A DNA stretch of 64,000 nt from an uncultured Thiohalocapsa sp. (lineage in GTDB: Bacteria; Pseudomonadota; Gammaproteobacteria; Chromatiales; Chromatiaceae), in the NCBI RefSeq assembly GCF_913063425.1, contig NZ_CAJXYK010000016.1, forward strand, positions 1-64,000, given 5' to 3'. The position numbers were made by a program, and so were the translations under genes. The notes under the pieces were generated by a model. It made no database searches, was not told the DNA's origin, and was given only the letters and a program-made list of their open reading frames with translations. Below are positions 33,640 to 42,585 of this stretch, in pieces (within the stretch, counting starts at the first letter, position 1; every line of letters begins with the position of its first letter).

Positions 33640-34701
33640 CTAGCCTTGACGATGCGGCGCTGCGGCGCCGGCGGTGGGCTTGTGCGCGGTGACGAGCATG
33701 AAGGGCAGGTCCAGCTCCACCACCTCGGCCTCGATGCCCATCAGGCCGAGCCCGGTCAGGGTCTGCACGTAGAAGTCCGCCGTGCGATAGAAGCCCGCGA
33801 ACAAGAGCACCGGCAGCTGCCCGAAGGCCGGCGGCGCGGCGAGCTGCTCAAGCCGCCGGCGCTCGAAGATCACCACGCGACCCCCCGGGCGCAGCGCGGC
33901 GACGGCCCGGCTCAGGAGGGTGCGCGCCTGGGCCTCGGGCCAGTCGTGCAGCATGGACTTGAAGCACACCAGGTCGCAGTCCGTCGGCAGCGGAGCGGTC
34001 AGCGCGTCCCCGGCGAGAAACTCGATGCGCGCACGCTCCGGCGCCTGCGCCAGGTGCCGGCGCCCGAGGGCGCACACCGCGGGCAGATCCGCCACCACGG
34101 CCCTGAGCTGCGGATGCCGCGCCAGCGCCTGCCGCGCCAGCTCACCGCTGTTGCCGCCGATGTCCAGCAGCCGAAAGTGCCCGCCAAGGGGCAGCCGGTC
34201 CAGCAGCGGCGCGGCCTCGTAGCGGGTCAGCACGGTCGTCAGGCGCAGCCAGCGCTCCGTGTCCGCCAGATTGTCGGCCGCGGTGTCCAGCGCGCGGTCA
34301 TAACGGAAGAGGGCGAGGGCGCGGGAGCGCGCCAGGAAGGCCGGCGGGTCCGCCACCAGCGCCGTGAGCCCCTGCACCAGGTCCGGCAGCAGCAGGGTGC
34401 TGAAGGCGATCTTGGCCTCCATGAGATCGCGGAAGGCGAGCGCGGCGCGGAATGCATCACTCAGGGCGAGGGCGTCGCCGTGCTGCTCAAGCATGCCCGC
34501 ATGCCGCAGCAGCTCGGTGAGGAGCAGACAGCCGTTGCCGTCGAGCCGAAGCCGCGCCGCCAGCGCCGGCGCGCTCGACGCCTCATCCGCCAGCACGTCG
34601 ATGACGCCGAGCTCCAGCGCCGAGGCGAGGGCGCGGGTGCCGAGCAGGGTCTGAAGGAATTGATCGACCGCGAGGTAGGGATACATGGGCAGCCCCGGCA
34701 T
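33640..34701 (-). CDS. SAM-dependent O-methyltransferase (plant/CrtF-type, family 2)
   Basis: About 353 residues. An N-terminal dimerisation/winged-helix part (ALELGVIDVLADE, then a helix-turn-helix-like LAARLRLDGNGCLLLTELLR) precedes a Rossmann methyltransferase domain with motif I LLDIGGNSGELARQAL (about 185-200), a later acidic motif (FLAGDALTAPLPTDCDLVCF) and KSMLHDWPEAQA. The HDW/H element corresponds to the catalytic region of O-methyltransferases acting on hydroxylated aromatic or carotenoid-like substrates. Three starts are possible: GTG 34725, ATG 34701 (chosen) and ATG 34686. It is probably the first gene of the radical SAM cluster, so the product may be a methylated small molecule or modified peptide. 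Confidence 0.8.
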   Translation of the reverse strand: MPGLPMYPYLAVDQFLQTLLGTRALASALELGVIDVLADEASSAPALAARLRLDGNGCLLLTELLRHAGMLEQHGDALALSDAFRAALAFRDLMEAKIAFSTLLLPDLVQGLTALVADPPAFLARSRALALFRYDRALDTAADNLADTERWLRLTTVLTRYEAAPLLDRLPLGGHFRLLDIGGNSGELARQALARHPQLRAVVADLPAVCALGRRHLAQAPERARIEFLAGDALTAPLPTDCDLVCFKSMLHDWPEAQARTLLSRAVAALRPGGRVVIFERRRLEQLAAPPAFGQLPVLLFAGFYRTADFYVQTLTGLGLMGIEAEVVELDLPFMLVTAHKPTAGAAAPHRQG

Positions 34702-34863
34702 CAGGCAAATCCCATTCAAGCGCACAAGGCTGCCGGCTGTCCACGCCTCCCGGGCGCTGCCCCGCGGGTACGCCGACTTCAGCCGACACCCTGGGAAAGA
34801 CGGACGTCAGTCCGCCGCTGCAAGTGATCGTTTGACCCCAGGGGTGTCGCAGCCGCGCAGACA

Positions 34864-36117
34864 CTAGCTCCGGAAGGCATCGGCATAGATGCCGAGCAGC
34901 AGCTCGAAGGTGCGCTCCCAGCCGTAGCCGGCGCGCACCACATGCTCGCGCGCGGCGGCACCCATGGCCGCGCGCTCGGCAGCCACGGCACGGACGTTGG
35001 CGGCAAAGGCCTCCGCGTCCCCGACGCGCCCGAGGCGGCCGGTGCCCGGTGCCACGCGCTCGCGCAGCGCGCCGGAATCGACGCCCACCACCGGCAGGCC
35101 CGCCGCCTGGGCCTCCACCACGGCGAGGCCGAAGGTCTCGTGCGGGCCCGCGGTGACATAGATGTCGGCGGAGGCGAGCGCCGTCGCCTGGCGGGCGCGG
35201 TCGGACTCGTACCCCGGCAGGTGCAGGCGCGGGACCTGCTCGGCGCGGCGGGCGAGCTGCTCGTGCAGCGGCCCCTCGCCCATGAGCATGAGGTGGCAGC
35301 GGCTGGGCGGGGTATCGGCGGCCGACGCGGGCGCGCGGCAGTCCTCGGCGAGCACCAGGCGGGTGAAGGCATCCGCCAGCAGCATGACGTCCTTCTCGGT
35401 GTCGAGCCGCCCGCAGTAGATGAGCAGCAGGTCCGCGTCGGCGATGCCATGGTCGCGGCGCCATTCCGCGCTGCGCCGCTCCGGGGCATAGCGCTCCAGG
35501 TCCACGCCCAGGGGCACGATGCGCGTGCCCTCGACGCCGTACTCGCGGATGCGCGCCGCCTGCGCGTCGGTGGCGGCGAAGGTCAGGTCGCAACGGCGGA
35601 AGATCTGGCCGAAGGTGGCCTCGGCGCCGCTCTCGATGGCGTCGCTCAGCTTGTGGCCCCAGCCGCCGAGGGTGTCGCTGATCTCCTCGACGCCGTCGGC
35701 CAGGAAGTGCCGCAGCGGTGCGCCGACATAGGCCTCGGCCACGTCGGTGTGGAAGTAGGCGGACACCAGGCAGGGCCGGGCCACGCCATGGCACTCCTCG
35801 CGGTAGCGGAACGCGGCCCAGGGCGAGACGAAGAAGCTGCCGAGCTCCACCACGTCCGGTGCGCTGCGCTCCAGGGCGTGACGGATCTTCGCCGGCTGCC
35901 AGAAGAACCGGTACGGCCGGCAGCCCGGGATGACGGGGCTCTGGATCTCGATCTTGGTGAGCGGGCCCGCGCGACTCACCTGGTCGCGCTGTCCCGGCAC
36001 GATCAGCACATGCTCATGGTCGGTGCTCTCCGCGATGTACCGACGCTTGTGGTCGATGTAGGTGCGGATGCCGCCGCTGGTGTCGGTGTAGGCCAGGGTC
36101 AGGTCGCAGAAGCGCAT
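34864..36117 (-). CDS. GT4-family glycosyltransferase
   Basis: 417 residues with the two-domain GT-B architecture. The N-domain has TSGGIRTYIDHKRRY, the glycine-rich loop accepting the sugar substrate, and VVELGSFFVSPW. The C-domain has LIYCGRLDTEKDVMLLADAF and the GT4 retaining E-x7-E signature PHETFGLAVVEAQAAGLP (about residues 330-347). There is no signal peptide, so it is cytoplasmic or peripheral on the membrane. The start ATG 36117 lies inside the end of the GH63-like gene (19-base overlap), so the two are coupled. This enzyme and the hydrolase may make and break one glycoside, for example a compatible solute such as a glycosylglycerate. The donor and acceptor cannot be read from sequence. 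Confidence 0.85.
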   Translation of the reverse strand: MRFCDLTLAYTDTSGGIRTYIDHKRRYIAESTDHEHVLIVPGQRDQVSRAGPLTKIEIQSPVIPGCRPYRFFWQPAKIRHALERSAPDVVELGSFFVSPWAAFRYREECHGVARPCLVSAYFHTDVAEAYVGAPLRHFLADGVEEISDTLGGWGHKLSDAIESGAEATFGQIFRRCDLTFAATDAQAARIREYGVEGTRIVPLGVDLERYAPERRSAEWRRDHGIADADLLLIYCGRLDTEKDVMLLADAFTRLVLAEDCRAPASAADTPPSRCHLMLMGEGPLHEQLARRAEQVPRLHLPGYESDRARQATALASADIYVTAGPHETFGLAVVEAQAAGLPVVGVDSGALRERVAPGTGRLGRVGDAEAFAANVRAVAAERAAMGAAAREHVVRAGYGWERTFELLLGIYADAFRS

Positions 36118-37793
36118 GGGAGGGTGCCTTCGGTGGCGCCGTCGAGGACGGCCGTGAGGTCCACGGCGCTGCCGCGGGCCGTGGTGAATGCGGCGCTGCG
36201 CCCGCGCTGGGTGACACTGCCGGTGACTGTGCCGGCCGCGTCGGCCTGCAGCCCGAGCCGCACATCGTGCCGCGGCAGCCGCAGGCTGAGCCGCAGGCCC
36301 GCCGCCGCCGGCGGCAGCCGCGGGCACAGGCGCAGGCGCCCGGCGCGGGCCTCGAGCCCCAGCACCACCTCCAGCAGCAGGTTGTTGGCGAGCCCGGTCC
36401 AGCCGACGAAGTCCTTCTGCGGACCCGTGCCCAGCGTGAAGGCCTTCCAGCGGTTGCCGCGCTTGCGGTGGAGATGGCGCGTGTGATGGTGGTCCGGGTC
36501 GTAGAACTCGTAGATGCGCCGCTCCTCGGCGAACACCCGGTACACGCCCAGGCAGAGCCGCCAAGCGAGCTCTGCGGCGGCCTGCTCGCGGCCGTAGCGC
36601 AGCAGGCCCTGGATGACGCCGTAGGCCGTATTCAGCCACACCGGTCCGCGCCACATGTCGCGCTCGAAATGCGGCTCGCCGCGGGCCACGGACGGCAGCG
36701 GCATGCGGGTGCCGAAGCCGTCCGGGGCGAGGATGCGTGCCACCAGGCGCTCGGCGCGGGCGGCATCCGGCACCCCGGCCCAGAGCGGCAGCAGGGCGGC
36801 GATGGTGGCCACCCGCACCGGGCTGCCGGCGCCGTCGCGGTCGTAGTAGAGGCCGTCGCGCTCGTCCCAGAGCAGGGCATCGATGCGCCGGCGCAGCAGC
36901 TGCGCTTCGCCGGCGTAGTGGTCGGCGGCGGCGCCCCGGCCGCTCAGCACGGCGAGCCCCGCCAGGGCCTCCAGCTGCAGCACCACATAGCTGCTGAAGT
37001 CGGCGGCAGCGATATGGGTCGTGCGGCGCAGCGCGCTCTCGTCGGTGTTGCTGAAGCGCGGGGCGTTCTCGACGCCCGACTCGTACGGGTGCGCCCAGGC
37101 ATAGAGGCCGTTGTCGAGCCGGCGGTGGCGGTTCAGCCAGTCGTGGTAGGCGCAGAGGACATCGAAGTGGCGCCCGGCGAGGGCCCGGGCGGCGGGCGCC
37201 GGCAGCCGCTCTGCGAGGCGCGCCAGGGACCAGGCGATGAGCGGCGGCTGGGTGTAGGGGGACTCGTGGAATTCCGTCACCACGTGCTGGAGCCGGTCGC
37301 CGTCGCGCAGCTCCACCACGGCGTTCAGCACCTCGGCGGCCACGGTCGGGTCCCACCAGCCCCAGACCTGCGCGATGAACGCGGAGTCCCAGAGATAGAC
37401 GCCGCGAAAGGCCGGCCCCGGGATGGCATGGCGGGTCGAGGACAGCAGGTCCGCCCGCTGAAGGTTGGCGAAGAGCAGGGCGTAGACCTCCGCGAAGCCG
37501 TCGTTGATGGCCTGGGCGTCCGGATGGCCTGCCGCCTCCAGATGTGGCGGCGGCAGCGTGATGCCCTTGCCGCGCAGCACCGCCGGCGGCAGCTCGATGG
37601 GCAGGGCGCCGGTGCGCCCGGCGGCGATGCGCGACCACACCAGCAGGTGCCAGACGTAGGTCAGCCCGCGGTACCAGCGCCCCACCACCTGCGGGCGGCG
37701 GATGCGCGCGGCGGCGTGGCGCAGCCCCGCCAGCAGGTGTCGCAGCCGTGGCAGGACAGGGCGGGCGTCCGGCGGCGGGTCAGAGGCTGTCAT
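36099..37793 (-). CDS. GH63-like (mannosyl-/glucosylglycerate hydrolase or trehalase-type) glycoside hydrolase
   Basis: 564 residues, an (alpha/alpha)6-barrel-type sequence. Characteristic motifs are FRGVYLWDSAFIAQVWGWWD (about 110-130, the WDS substrate-binding element), ESPYTQPPLIAW, RRTTHIAAADFSSYV, RGPVWLNTAYGVIQGLLRYG (about 375-395, the RGPxW catalytic-region signature of GH63/GH37) and WTGLANNLLLEVVL near the C-terminus. No signal peptide is seen, so it is cytoplasmic. The start is ATG 37793. In families with these motifs the substrates are trehalose-like or glycosylglycerate compounds. Pairing with an overlapping GT4 gene supports osmolyte or storage-glycoside turnover (inference). 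Confidence 0.8.
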   Translation of the reverse strand: MTASDPPPDARPVLPRLRHLLAGLRHAAARIRRPQVVGRWYRGLTYVWHLLVWSRIAAGRTGALPIELPPAVLRGKGITLPPPHLEAAGHPDAQAINDGFAEVYALLFANLQRADLLSSTRHAIPGPAFRGVYLWDSAFIAQVWGWWDPTVAAEVLNAVVELRDGDRLQHVVTEFHESPYTQPPLIAWSLARLAERLPAPAARALAGRHFDVLCAYHDWLNRHRRLDNGLYAWAHPYESGVENAPRFSNTDESALRRTTHIAAADFSSYVVLQLEALAGLAVLSGRGAAADHYAGEAQLLRRRIDALLWDERDGLYYDRDGAGSPVRVATIAALLPLWAGVPDAARAERLVARILAPDGFGTRMPLPSVARGEPHFERDMWRGPVWLNTAYGVIQGLLRYGREQAAAELAWRLCLGVYRVFAEERRIYEFYDPDHHHTRHLHRKRGNRWKAFTLGTGPQKDFVGWTGLANNLLLEVVLGLEARAGRLRLCPRLPPAAAGLRLSLRLPRHDVRLGLQADAAGTVTGSVTQRGRSAAFTTARGSAVDLTAVLDGATEGTLPCASAT

Positions 37794-37967
37794 GGCGCCC
37801 CGCCGCGGTGATGGTGCAGGCCGGGCTCGGCGTTGAGGCCACAGGTCGGGGGTTGGCGCTTGGGTCCGGCGCGAGCCGGCCCAACTCCCAAGGCCATGTC
37901 TGCACCCCTGCCCTTGCCGGATTCCGCCTGCGCGCACCCGCGCTGTCGAAGGGCCCGTGCGCGAGCG

Positions 37968-38609
37968 ATGCGGCGGGCACTGGTGGCACTGGTCTGGGTG
38001 CTCGTGGCGGTGCTGCCCGCGCTCGCGAGTGCCGACACCGGCGGGGGCTTCCCCGGGCTCTCCATCGCAGAGGTGCCGGATTGGCTGCGGACCATTCCGC
38101 GTTGGGCCTTCGTGCTCGCGTTTGTGCTGCTGCCGGCATTGGGTTTCCCGATTACGCTGTTCTATCTCACGGTGAGCGCCGTGTTTCCGAAGCCGATGCT
38201 GGCGCTCGCGGTGGCACTCGCCTGCATGACCGCCAACATGGCGCTGTCTTATGTCAGCGCCCGGCTCCTGTCGCGGCCCATCGACCGGCTCCTGCACCGG
38301 CGCGGCTATCCGCTGCCGCAGCTCACGGCGGGCGCCGAGTGGCGCGCCATTGTGCTGCTGCGGGCCTCCCCCCTGCCCTGGCTCATGCAGAGCTGGCTGC
38401 TCACGCTGGGCGGTGCCCGCTTCCTGCCCTACATGCTCGTCGGGGCACCGGTGCAGGCGCTGGTGGGCGCCGGTCTGGTGCTGGTGGGCGAGTCCCTGTT
38501 CCAGGGCAACGCCCTTTGGCTGCTGGTGGGCGTTACCGCCATCCTGCTCGGCCAAGCGGCCCTCGGTGGCCTGCGGCGGCGCCTGCGCGGGGGCAGCAGC
38601 GCTTACTGA
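37968..38609 (+). CDS. VTT-domain (TVP38/DedA-like) membrane protein
   Basis: About 213 residues from ATG 37968. A hydrophobic N-terminus resembling a signal peptide (MRRALVALVWVLVAVLPALA) is followed by membrane segments, including WAFVLAFVLLPALGFPITLFY. The VTT/SNARE-associated core shows as PKPMLALAVALACMTANMAL, SYVSARLLSRPIDRLL and the re-entrant-like LLRASPLPWLMQSWLLTLGG. These proteins are implicated in lipid scrambling or envelope maintenance. An upstream in-frame ATG at 37896 with AAGG just before it would add 24 mostly Pro/Cys/Arg residues and is a real alternative. It is transcribed divergently from the GH63-like gene. Confidence 0.75.
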   Translation: MRRALVALVWVLVAVLPALASADTGGGFPGLSIAEVPDWLRTIPRWAFVLAFVLLPALGFPITLFYLTVSAVFPKPMLALAVALACMTANMALSYVSARLLSRPIDRLLHRRGYPLPQLTAGAEWRAIVLLRASPLPWLMQSWLLTLGGARFLPYMLVGAPVQALVGAGLVLVGESLFQGNALWLLVGVTAILLGQAALGGLRRRLRGGSSAY

Positions 38610-39097
38610 CGCCGCATGTCGAAGCGCGCAGCGGCGAGCCGAAGCGCCTGCTCGCGCCGACTGGAAGTCGGCGCCCCCAGGGAGGCTGACCTTGCTCGTC
38701 ACCCGCGCGCAACATCGTCGGCGCGTCAGCAGCAGCAAGCCCCATGCCCGGCTCCGCAGCCGCAGCGACGCGCGTGCGGCGGCTGCGACCGGGGCATTTG
38801 CCCCGCCGGTACCCTGCCGGACCCGGGGATATGCCCCACTGGCGGCGCACGGCGCATCGGGCTCGCGGCCGATTCTGCGGCGATGGCAGACCCGTCCATC
38901 ACCGGGCACGGCCTGTGCAGCCACCTGTTGGCGCCATGGACACTGGTGGATGCGCTGAAGATCGACCAAGCCCGGCGCCTTGACCATGGCCCGGCCGCCC
39001 GGCGGTGCCGCGGCGGCGCCGACCGCGGTCGCCGCCACCTGACGCCCCCGGCCCATCCTGAACCGAGCCCGCAGCCGCGCCCCGGGGGAGCCAGCCG
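38610..39097. other. Intergenic region with a REP-like hairpin
   Basis: A 488-base gap between two plus-strand membrane protein genes. It contains one strong hairpin near its left end (listed separately) and otherwise GC-rich sequence without a reading frame of convincing codon use. The ribosome binding site of the exchanger gene (GGGGGAG) is at its right end. Confidence 0.5.
38654..38674. repeat. REP-like palindrome (9-bp stem)
   Basis: GCGCCGACT and AGTCGGCGC are perfect complements around a GGA loop, followed by CCCCAGGGAGG. Read through on the minus strand, the element encodes the ADFQSA-type peptide familiar from dispersed intergenic palindromes in many GC-rich bacteria. It could also act as a transcription terminator for the VTT-domain gene 45 bases upstream, but no T-tract follows. 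Confidence 0.6.
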
Positions 39098-40129
<1,032 letters not shown>

Positions 40130-40527
40130 GGACGGCATCCGGCGGCGGCTGCACGCCGCTGCCTCGCCGCGTGTGCGGCCGCAACGGCGTCCCCCACCGC
40201 GGCAAACCCGGGCAGGCGCCGGGGCTGGTTGGGCCGCTCAATGGCGACCTGGGTTGGGTTGAGCGGGGTGAGTCTGCTCAGCCGGCATGGGTACGGAAAC
40301 AGCTCCACCTCGCCGACGCGCACCGTGCGGACTGCCCGCTGGCGCTGGACGATCTCCCAGCCCCTTTGGGTTCTGCTGCGCGTCGGTGCAGGAGCAGTAG
40401 CGCCCGAGCAGGCGCTCCGCAACGGTCGATGCCGATGACGCGCAGCGGCGCCTTGGGCGTGCTGGGCGACGACCCGGGCGGTGTGATCAGTGCAAGCCGG
40501 TCCATTGACGGGGTCTCCACGGCGGGC
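40130..40527. other. Gap with possible decayed coding sequence
   Basis: 398 bases between the exchanger gene and a convergent hypothetical gene. On the minus strand one frame gives a protein-like stretch around 40240-40370 (VRTVRVGEVELFPYPCRLSR) and another frame a stretch around 40400-40520 (APLRVIGIDRCGAPARALLL). Neither has a credible start and full length, so I read this as remnants of an older gene rather than a gene. Confidence 0.3.
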
Positions 40528-41208
40528 TCAGGTCAGGTTGGCTTCGGCATCTCGATCCTGCCGCAGGTAGATGCGCAGAGTCCCATGGTCGATGCCGAAG
40601 GTGTCGAGCAGGGCCCTGATCTGGTCGCGCAGGCCGTTGGCGGACATGTGCGCTTCCGCGTAAACGCCGGACGGCAGCGCGACGGGCATGCGCACCGCCT
40701 GCGGGTCGCGGGCCATGTAGGGTCGGCCGCGGCTGCTGGTGAACCTGGGCTCGTCGGGGAGCGTCGCGAAGCGCTCCGGATGCTCCGCGGCGAGTTGGAA
40801 GCACACCAGCTCGAACAGCCGCCGCCAGGACTTGATGTCCGACTTGGCGTTGTCGCCGAGCCGGAAGCCGTAGGGGCGCTTGAAGGTGAAGTCCTCGTCG
40901 ATGCCGTGGGGCTCGCGCTGGTCCAGGTCGCGCACCACTCGGTCGCGCGCCTGTGGGGTCTGGGCGCCGCCGTTCTCGGCGTCGTCGAGCTTGACCGCCG
41001 TGAACTCCTGCACCAGCCCGGACAGCTCGCTCGCCAGGGTGTCGAGCTCCGCCATCTTGGCGTTGTAGCGGCGCTTGAACTCGACGCCGGCATCCAACGC
41101 GTCGCCGTCGTTGTGGTCGATGCTGAGCCAGATGTCGTCGGACAGGGCCAGCAGGTCCTCGCGGGTCTGCTCCAGTTGCTCCAGGATGCTGCGGACGCGG
41201 TTTGTCAT
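40528..41208 (-). CDS. Hypothetical protein, helical N-terminus (226 aa)
   Basis: Not recognised. The N-terminal 90 residues are predicted to be long amphipathic helices (RSILEQLEQTREDLLALSDD, AKMAELDTLASELSGLVQEF). The C-terminal part is mixed, with SDIKSWRRLFELVCFQLAAE and RDQIRALLDTFGIDHGTLRI. There is no signal peptide or membrane helix. Its start ATG 41208 overlaps the stop of a short upstream open stretch (ATGA). Codon use is less extreme in GC than in the neighbouring housekeeping genes. It sits in a small accessory patch with a DUF3800 gene, where pil/chp genes would be expected in related genomes. Confidence 0.6.
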   Translation of the reverse strand: MTNRVRSILEQLEQTREDLLALSDDIWLSIDHNDGDALDAGVEFKRRYNAKMAELDTLASELSGLVQEFTAVKLDDAENGGAQTPQARDRVVRDLDQREPHGIDEDFTFKRPYGFRLGDNAKSDIKSWRRLFELVCFQLAAEHPERFATLPDEPRFTSSRGRPYMARDPQAVRMPVALPSGVYAEAHMSANGLRDQIRALLDTFGIDHGTLRIYLRQDRDAEANLT

Positions 41209-41276
41209 GCGTCACCTTGACCTGTGCGGTTTCCGAACATATTCTTGGTAGCGTCGGGGAAGAAATTCGGCTCCAT
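41205..41276 (-). other. Short coding-like stretch overlapping the next start (23 codons)
   Basis: From ATG 41276 the frame reads MEPNFFPDATKNMFGNRTGQ and ends in a TGA that overlaps the next gene's ATG by four bases (ATGA), an arrangement typical of real operon genes. It could be a small peptide gene, or the surviving 3' end of a larger gene whose front was removed when the DUF3800 gene arrived. The frame stays open for some codons upstream of the ATG. Confidence 0.3.
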
Positions 41277-41307
41277 GCCGTGTGGGTCGCGGACCTGCCC
41301 GCGGCCC

Positions 41308-42153
41308 CTATACCCCCGGCCCCTCTTCCTCCCCAAAAGCCGCCAGCGTGAGCGGCTTTTGTTTTGTGTAAAACACGCCACGGCGCCCCTGATCGAGCCG
41401 GTCGAGATCGTGGATCTCGCCCACCTGCGGCCAGATCAGTTCCAGGAAGCGATCCTCGCGTCGCTCGTAGAATCGCTGTAGGGCCCAGAGGTAGTAATCT
41501 GCTGCTTGCAAGCCTGGGCAATGCTGGGGCGTGCTGGACATCACCTCGTTCACCGCGGGATGTTGGAAGCCGAAGCCGCGGGCGAATGCCTCTCCTGCTT
41601 GCTCCAAGGACCGGCGGAAGGCGTCGTTGCGCGGCTTGGTGCCGCGTTTGGCGAAGCAGATCCGCACATCGTCCGCCATGTGGTGGAGCTTGCCGAACAG
41701 CTCGCGAACCAGAAGGTCGTACTGCTCATTCTGTTTGTATCGGTATCGCGGATCGCGGGCGTTCTGCTGCTGCACGTAACTCGCCAAGTCCATCTTGTTA
41801 CGAACCACAGCGTAGAAACGTACTCTGGCCTTCAGTAGGACTCGGTAGACTTCCCGGCGAACCTCCGCGACATCGTCCTTCGCGTGAAAGGCCAGCGCCG
41901 TCTTGCGCGCATCCGGCTGCATCGACGGCACCTTCTTGAACCAAGGGTCGGCAAGCAGTTCCGCGCGCAGCGAGGCCAACTCGTGCCCCAGCGCAATCGG
42001 GTCCTCGATGTCCAGCTTGCCCAGGATGAAGTAGCGCGAGCAGCCGTCGTCGCCGACGATGACGCGGCCCTTCCGGTTGAACAAGGTCGGGTCGCCGGCC
42101 TCGTCGACGAAGTAATGCAGCCGAGCGTTCGGCGTTGCCGGCTCCGCGTCCAT
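41308..42153 (-). CDS. DUF3800 domain protein
   Basis: 281 residues from ATG 42153. The DUF3800 signature is HYFVDEAGDPTLFNRKGR at the N-terminus, followed by a middle acidic/basic nuclease-like region and a C-terminal GLQAADYYLWALQRFYERRE. The FVDEAGD and LQAADYY elements supply the conserved acidic residues of this RNase H-like fold. Members are often found in mobile or defence-associated regions, though function is not established. Two bases separate its start from the stop of the small gene upstream, implying coupling. The last codons (TKQKPLTLAAFG) run through a terminator-like hairpin. Confidence 0.8.
   Translation of the reverse strand: MDAEPATPNARLHYFVDEAGDPTLFNRKGRVIVGDDGCSRYFILGKLDIEDPIALGHELASLRAELLADPWFKKVPSMQPDARKTALAFHAKDDVAEVRREVYRVLLKARVRFYAVVRNKMDLASYVQQQNARDPRYRYKQNEQYDLLVRELFGKLHHMADDVRICFAKRGTKPRNDAFRRSLEQAGEAFARGFGFQHPAVNEVMSSTPQHCPGLQAADYYLWALQRFYERREDRFLELIWPQVGEIHDLDRLDQGRRGVFYTKQKPLTLAAFGEEEGPGV
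41335..41360 (+). terminator. Strong hairpin, terminator-like, inside the DUF3800 3' end
   Basis: AAAAGCCGC (41335-41343) and GCGGCTTTT (41352-41360) form a perfect 9-bp stem with an 8-base loop, followed on the plus strand by GTTTTGTG. It looks like an intrinsic terminator for plus-strand transcription, or a bidirectional one, yet it lies within the last codons of the minus-strand DUF3800 gene. No plus-strand gene ends here. Confidence 0.5.
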
Positions 42154-42155
42154 GG

Positions 42156-42401
42156 CTACGGCGCAAGCACGTTGGAAATCAGGCCGTCGATCTTTGCCGA
42201 GTCGATGCTGCCGTTCGCCTCGTCACGCGTCACGAGCAGCGTGCCGTTCCCGCCGCCGCCGTCCTCCTGCGGCAGGATGTCGTGCGAACCGTACCACTCC
42301 AACTTCTCCTCCCATCGGCGCCGGTAGCTCGGCACGTGCAACATGCCGCAGTGCTCCCAGAAGAACCGCTCGCCGGACTCCATGTCTTTAGTGGACCCCA
42401 T
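42156..42401 (-). CDS. Small hypothetical protein (81 aa)
   Basis: Not recognised. It starts at ATG 42401 (MGSTKDMESGERFFWEHCG) and ends in TAG two bases before the DUF3800 start. The segment MLHVPSYRRRWEEKLEW is charged and aromatic, and the rest is acidic and Gly-rich. The frame stays open upstream of the ATG in a protein-like way (PKRQPIRLAGAG). The preceding DUF2281-like frame runs into it out of register, so this may be the C-terminal half of a frameshifted gene. Confidence 0.5.
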   Translation of the reverse strand: MGSTKDMESGERFFWEHCGMLHVPSYRRRWEEKLEWYGSHDILPQEDGGGGNGTLLVTRDEANGSIDSAKIDGLISNVLAP

Positions 42402-42538
42402 GCCTGCTCCAGCCAGGCGGATTGGCTGGCGTTTCGGTACTTGTGTCGCAACTGGCTGATGAAGTCGAGCACCTCTTGCTGTGCCTCGGGCGGCAGGCTT
42501 CGCACTTCACGGTCGATGCCGTCGATGAGTCGCTGCAT
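42396..42538 (-). pseudogene. DUF2281-like (antitoxin-type) N-terminal fragment
   Basis: From ATG 42538 the frame reads MQRLIDGIDREVRSLPPEAQ then QEVLDFISQLRHKYRN, the compact 'LPPEAQEEVLDF' pattern of DUF2281/VapB-like small proteins. After about 46 residues the frame degenerates into a shadow of the 81-residue gene that overlaps it in another register. Either the small protein ends in a non-homologous tail (102 residues in all, to 42230), or one indel near 42400 split an original longer gene. Confidence 0.4.
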
Positions 42539-42585
42539 CCTGGTTTGCTCCGCGGTCAGTTCTGTGGCGAGCGAGGCGGCTTGAG

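Noticed and set aside
34801-34814. Hairpin CGGAC-GTCA-GTCCG between the methyltransferase and glycosyltransferase genes
   Set aside because: The stem is only five base pairs with no T-tract, too weak to call a terminator.
32833-34827. Plus-strand frames opposite the methyltransferase and unknown proteins
   Set aside because: No motifs and Gln/Arg/Gly-rich shadow composition. The minus genes have coupled starts and recognisable domains.
36117-39056. Upstream extension of the GH63-like frame to 985 residues
   Set aside because: The extension beyond ATG 37793 crosses the divergent VTT gene and the REP-like palindrome. Its sequence is low complexity and unlike any GH63 N-terminus.
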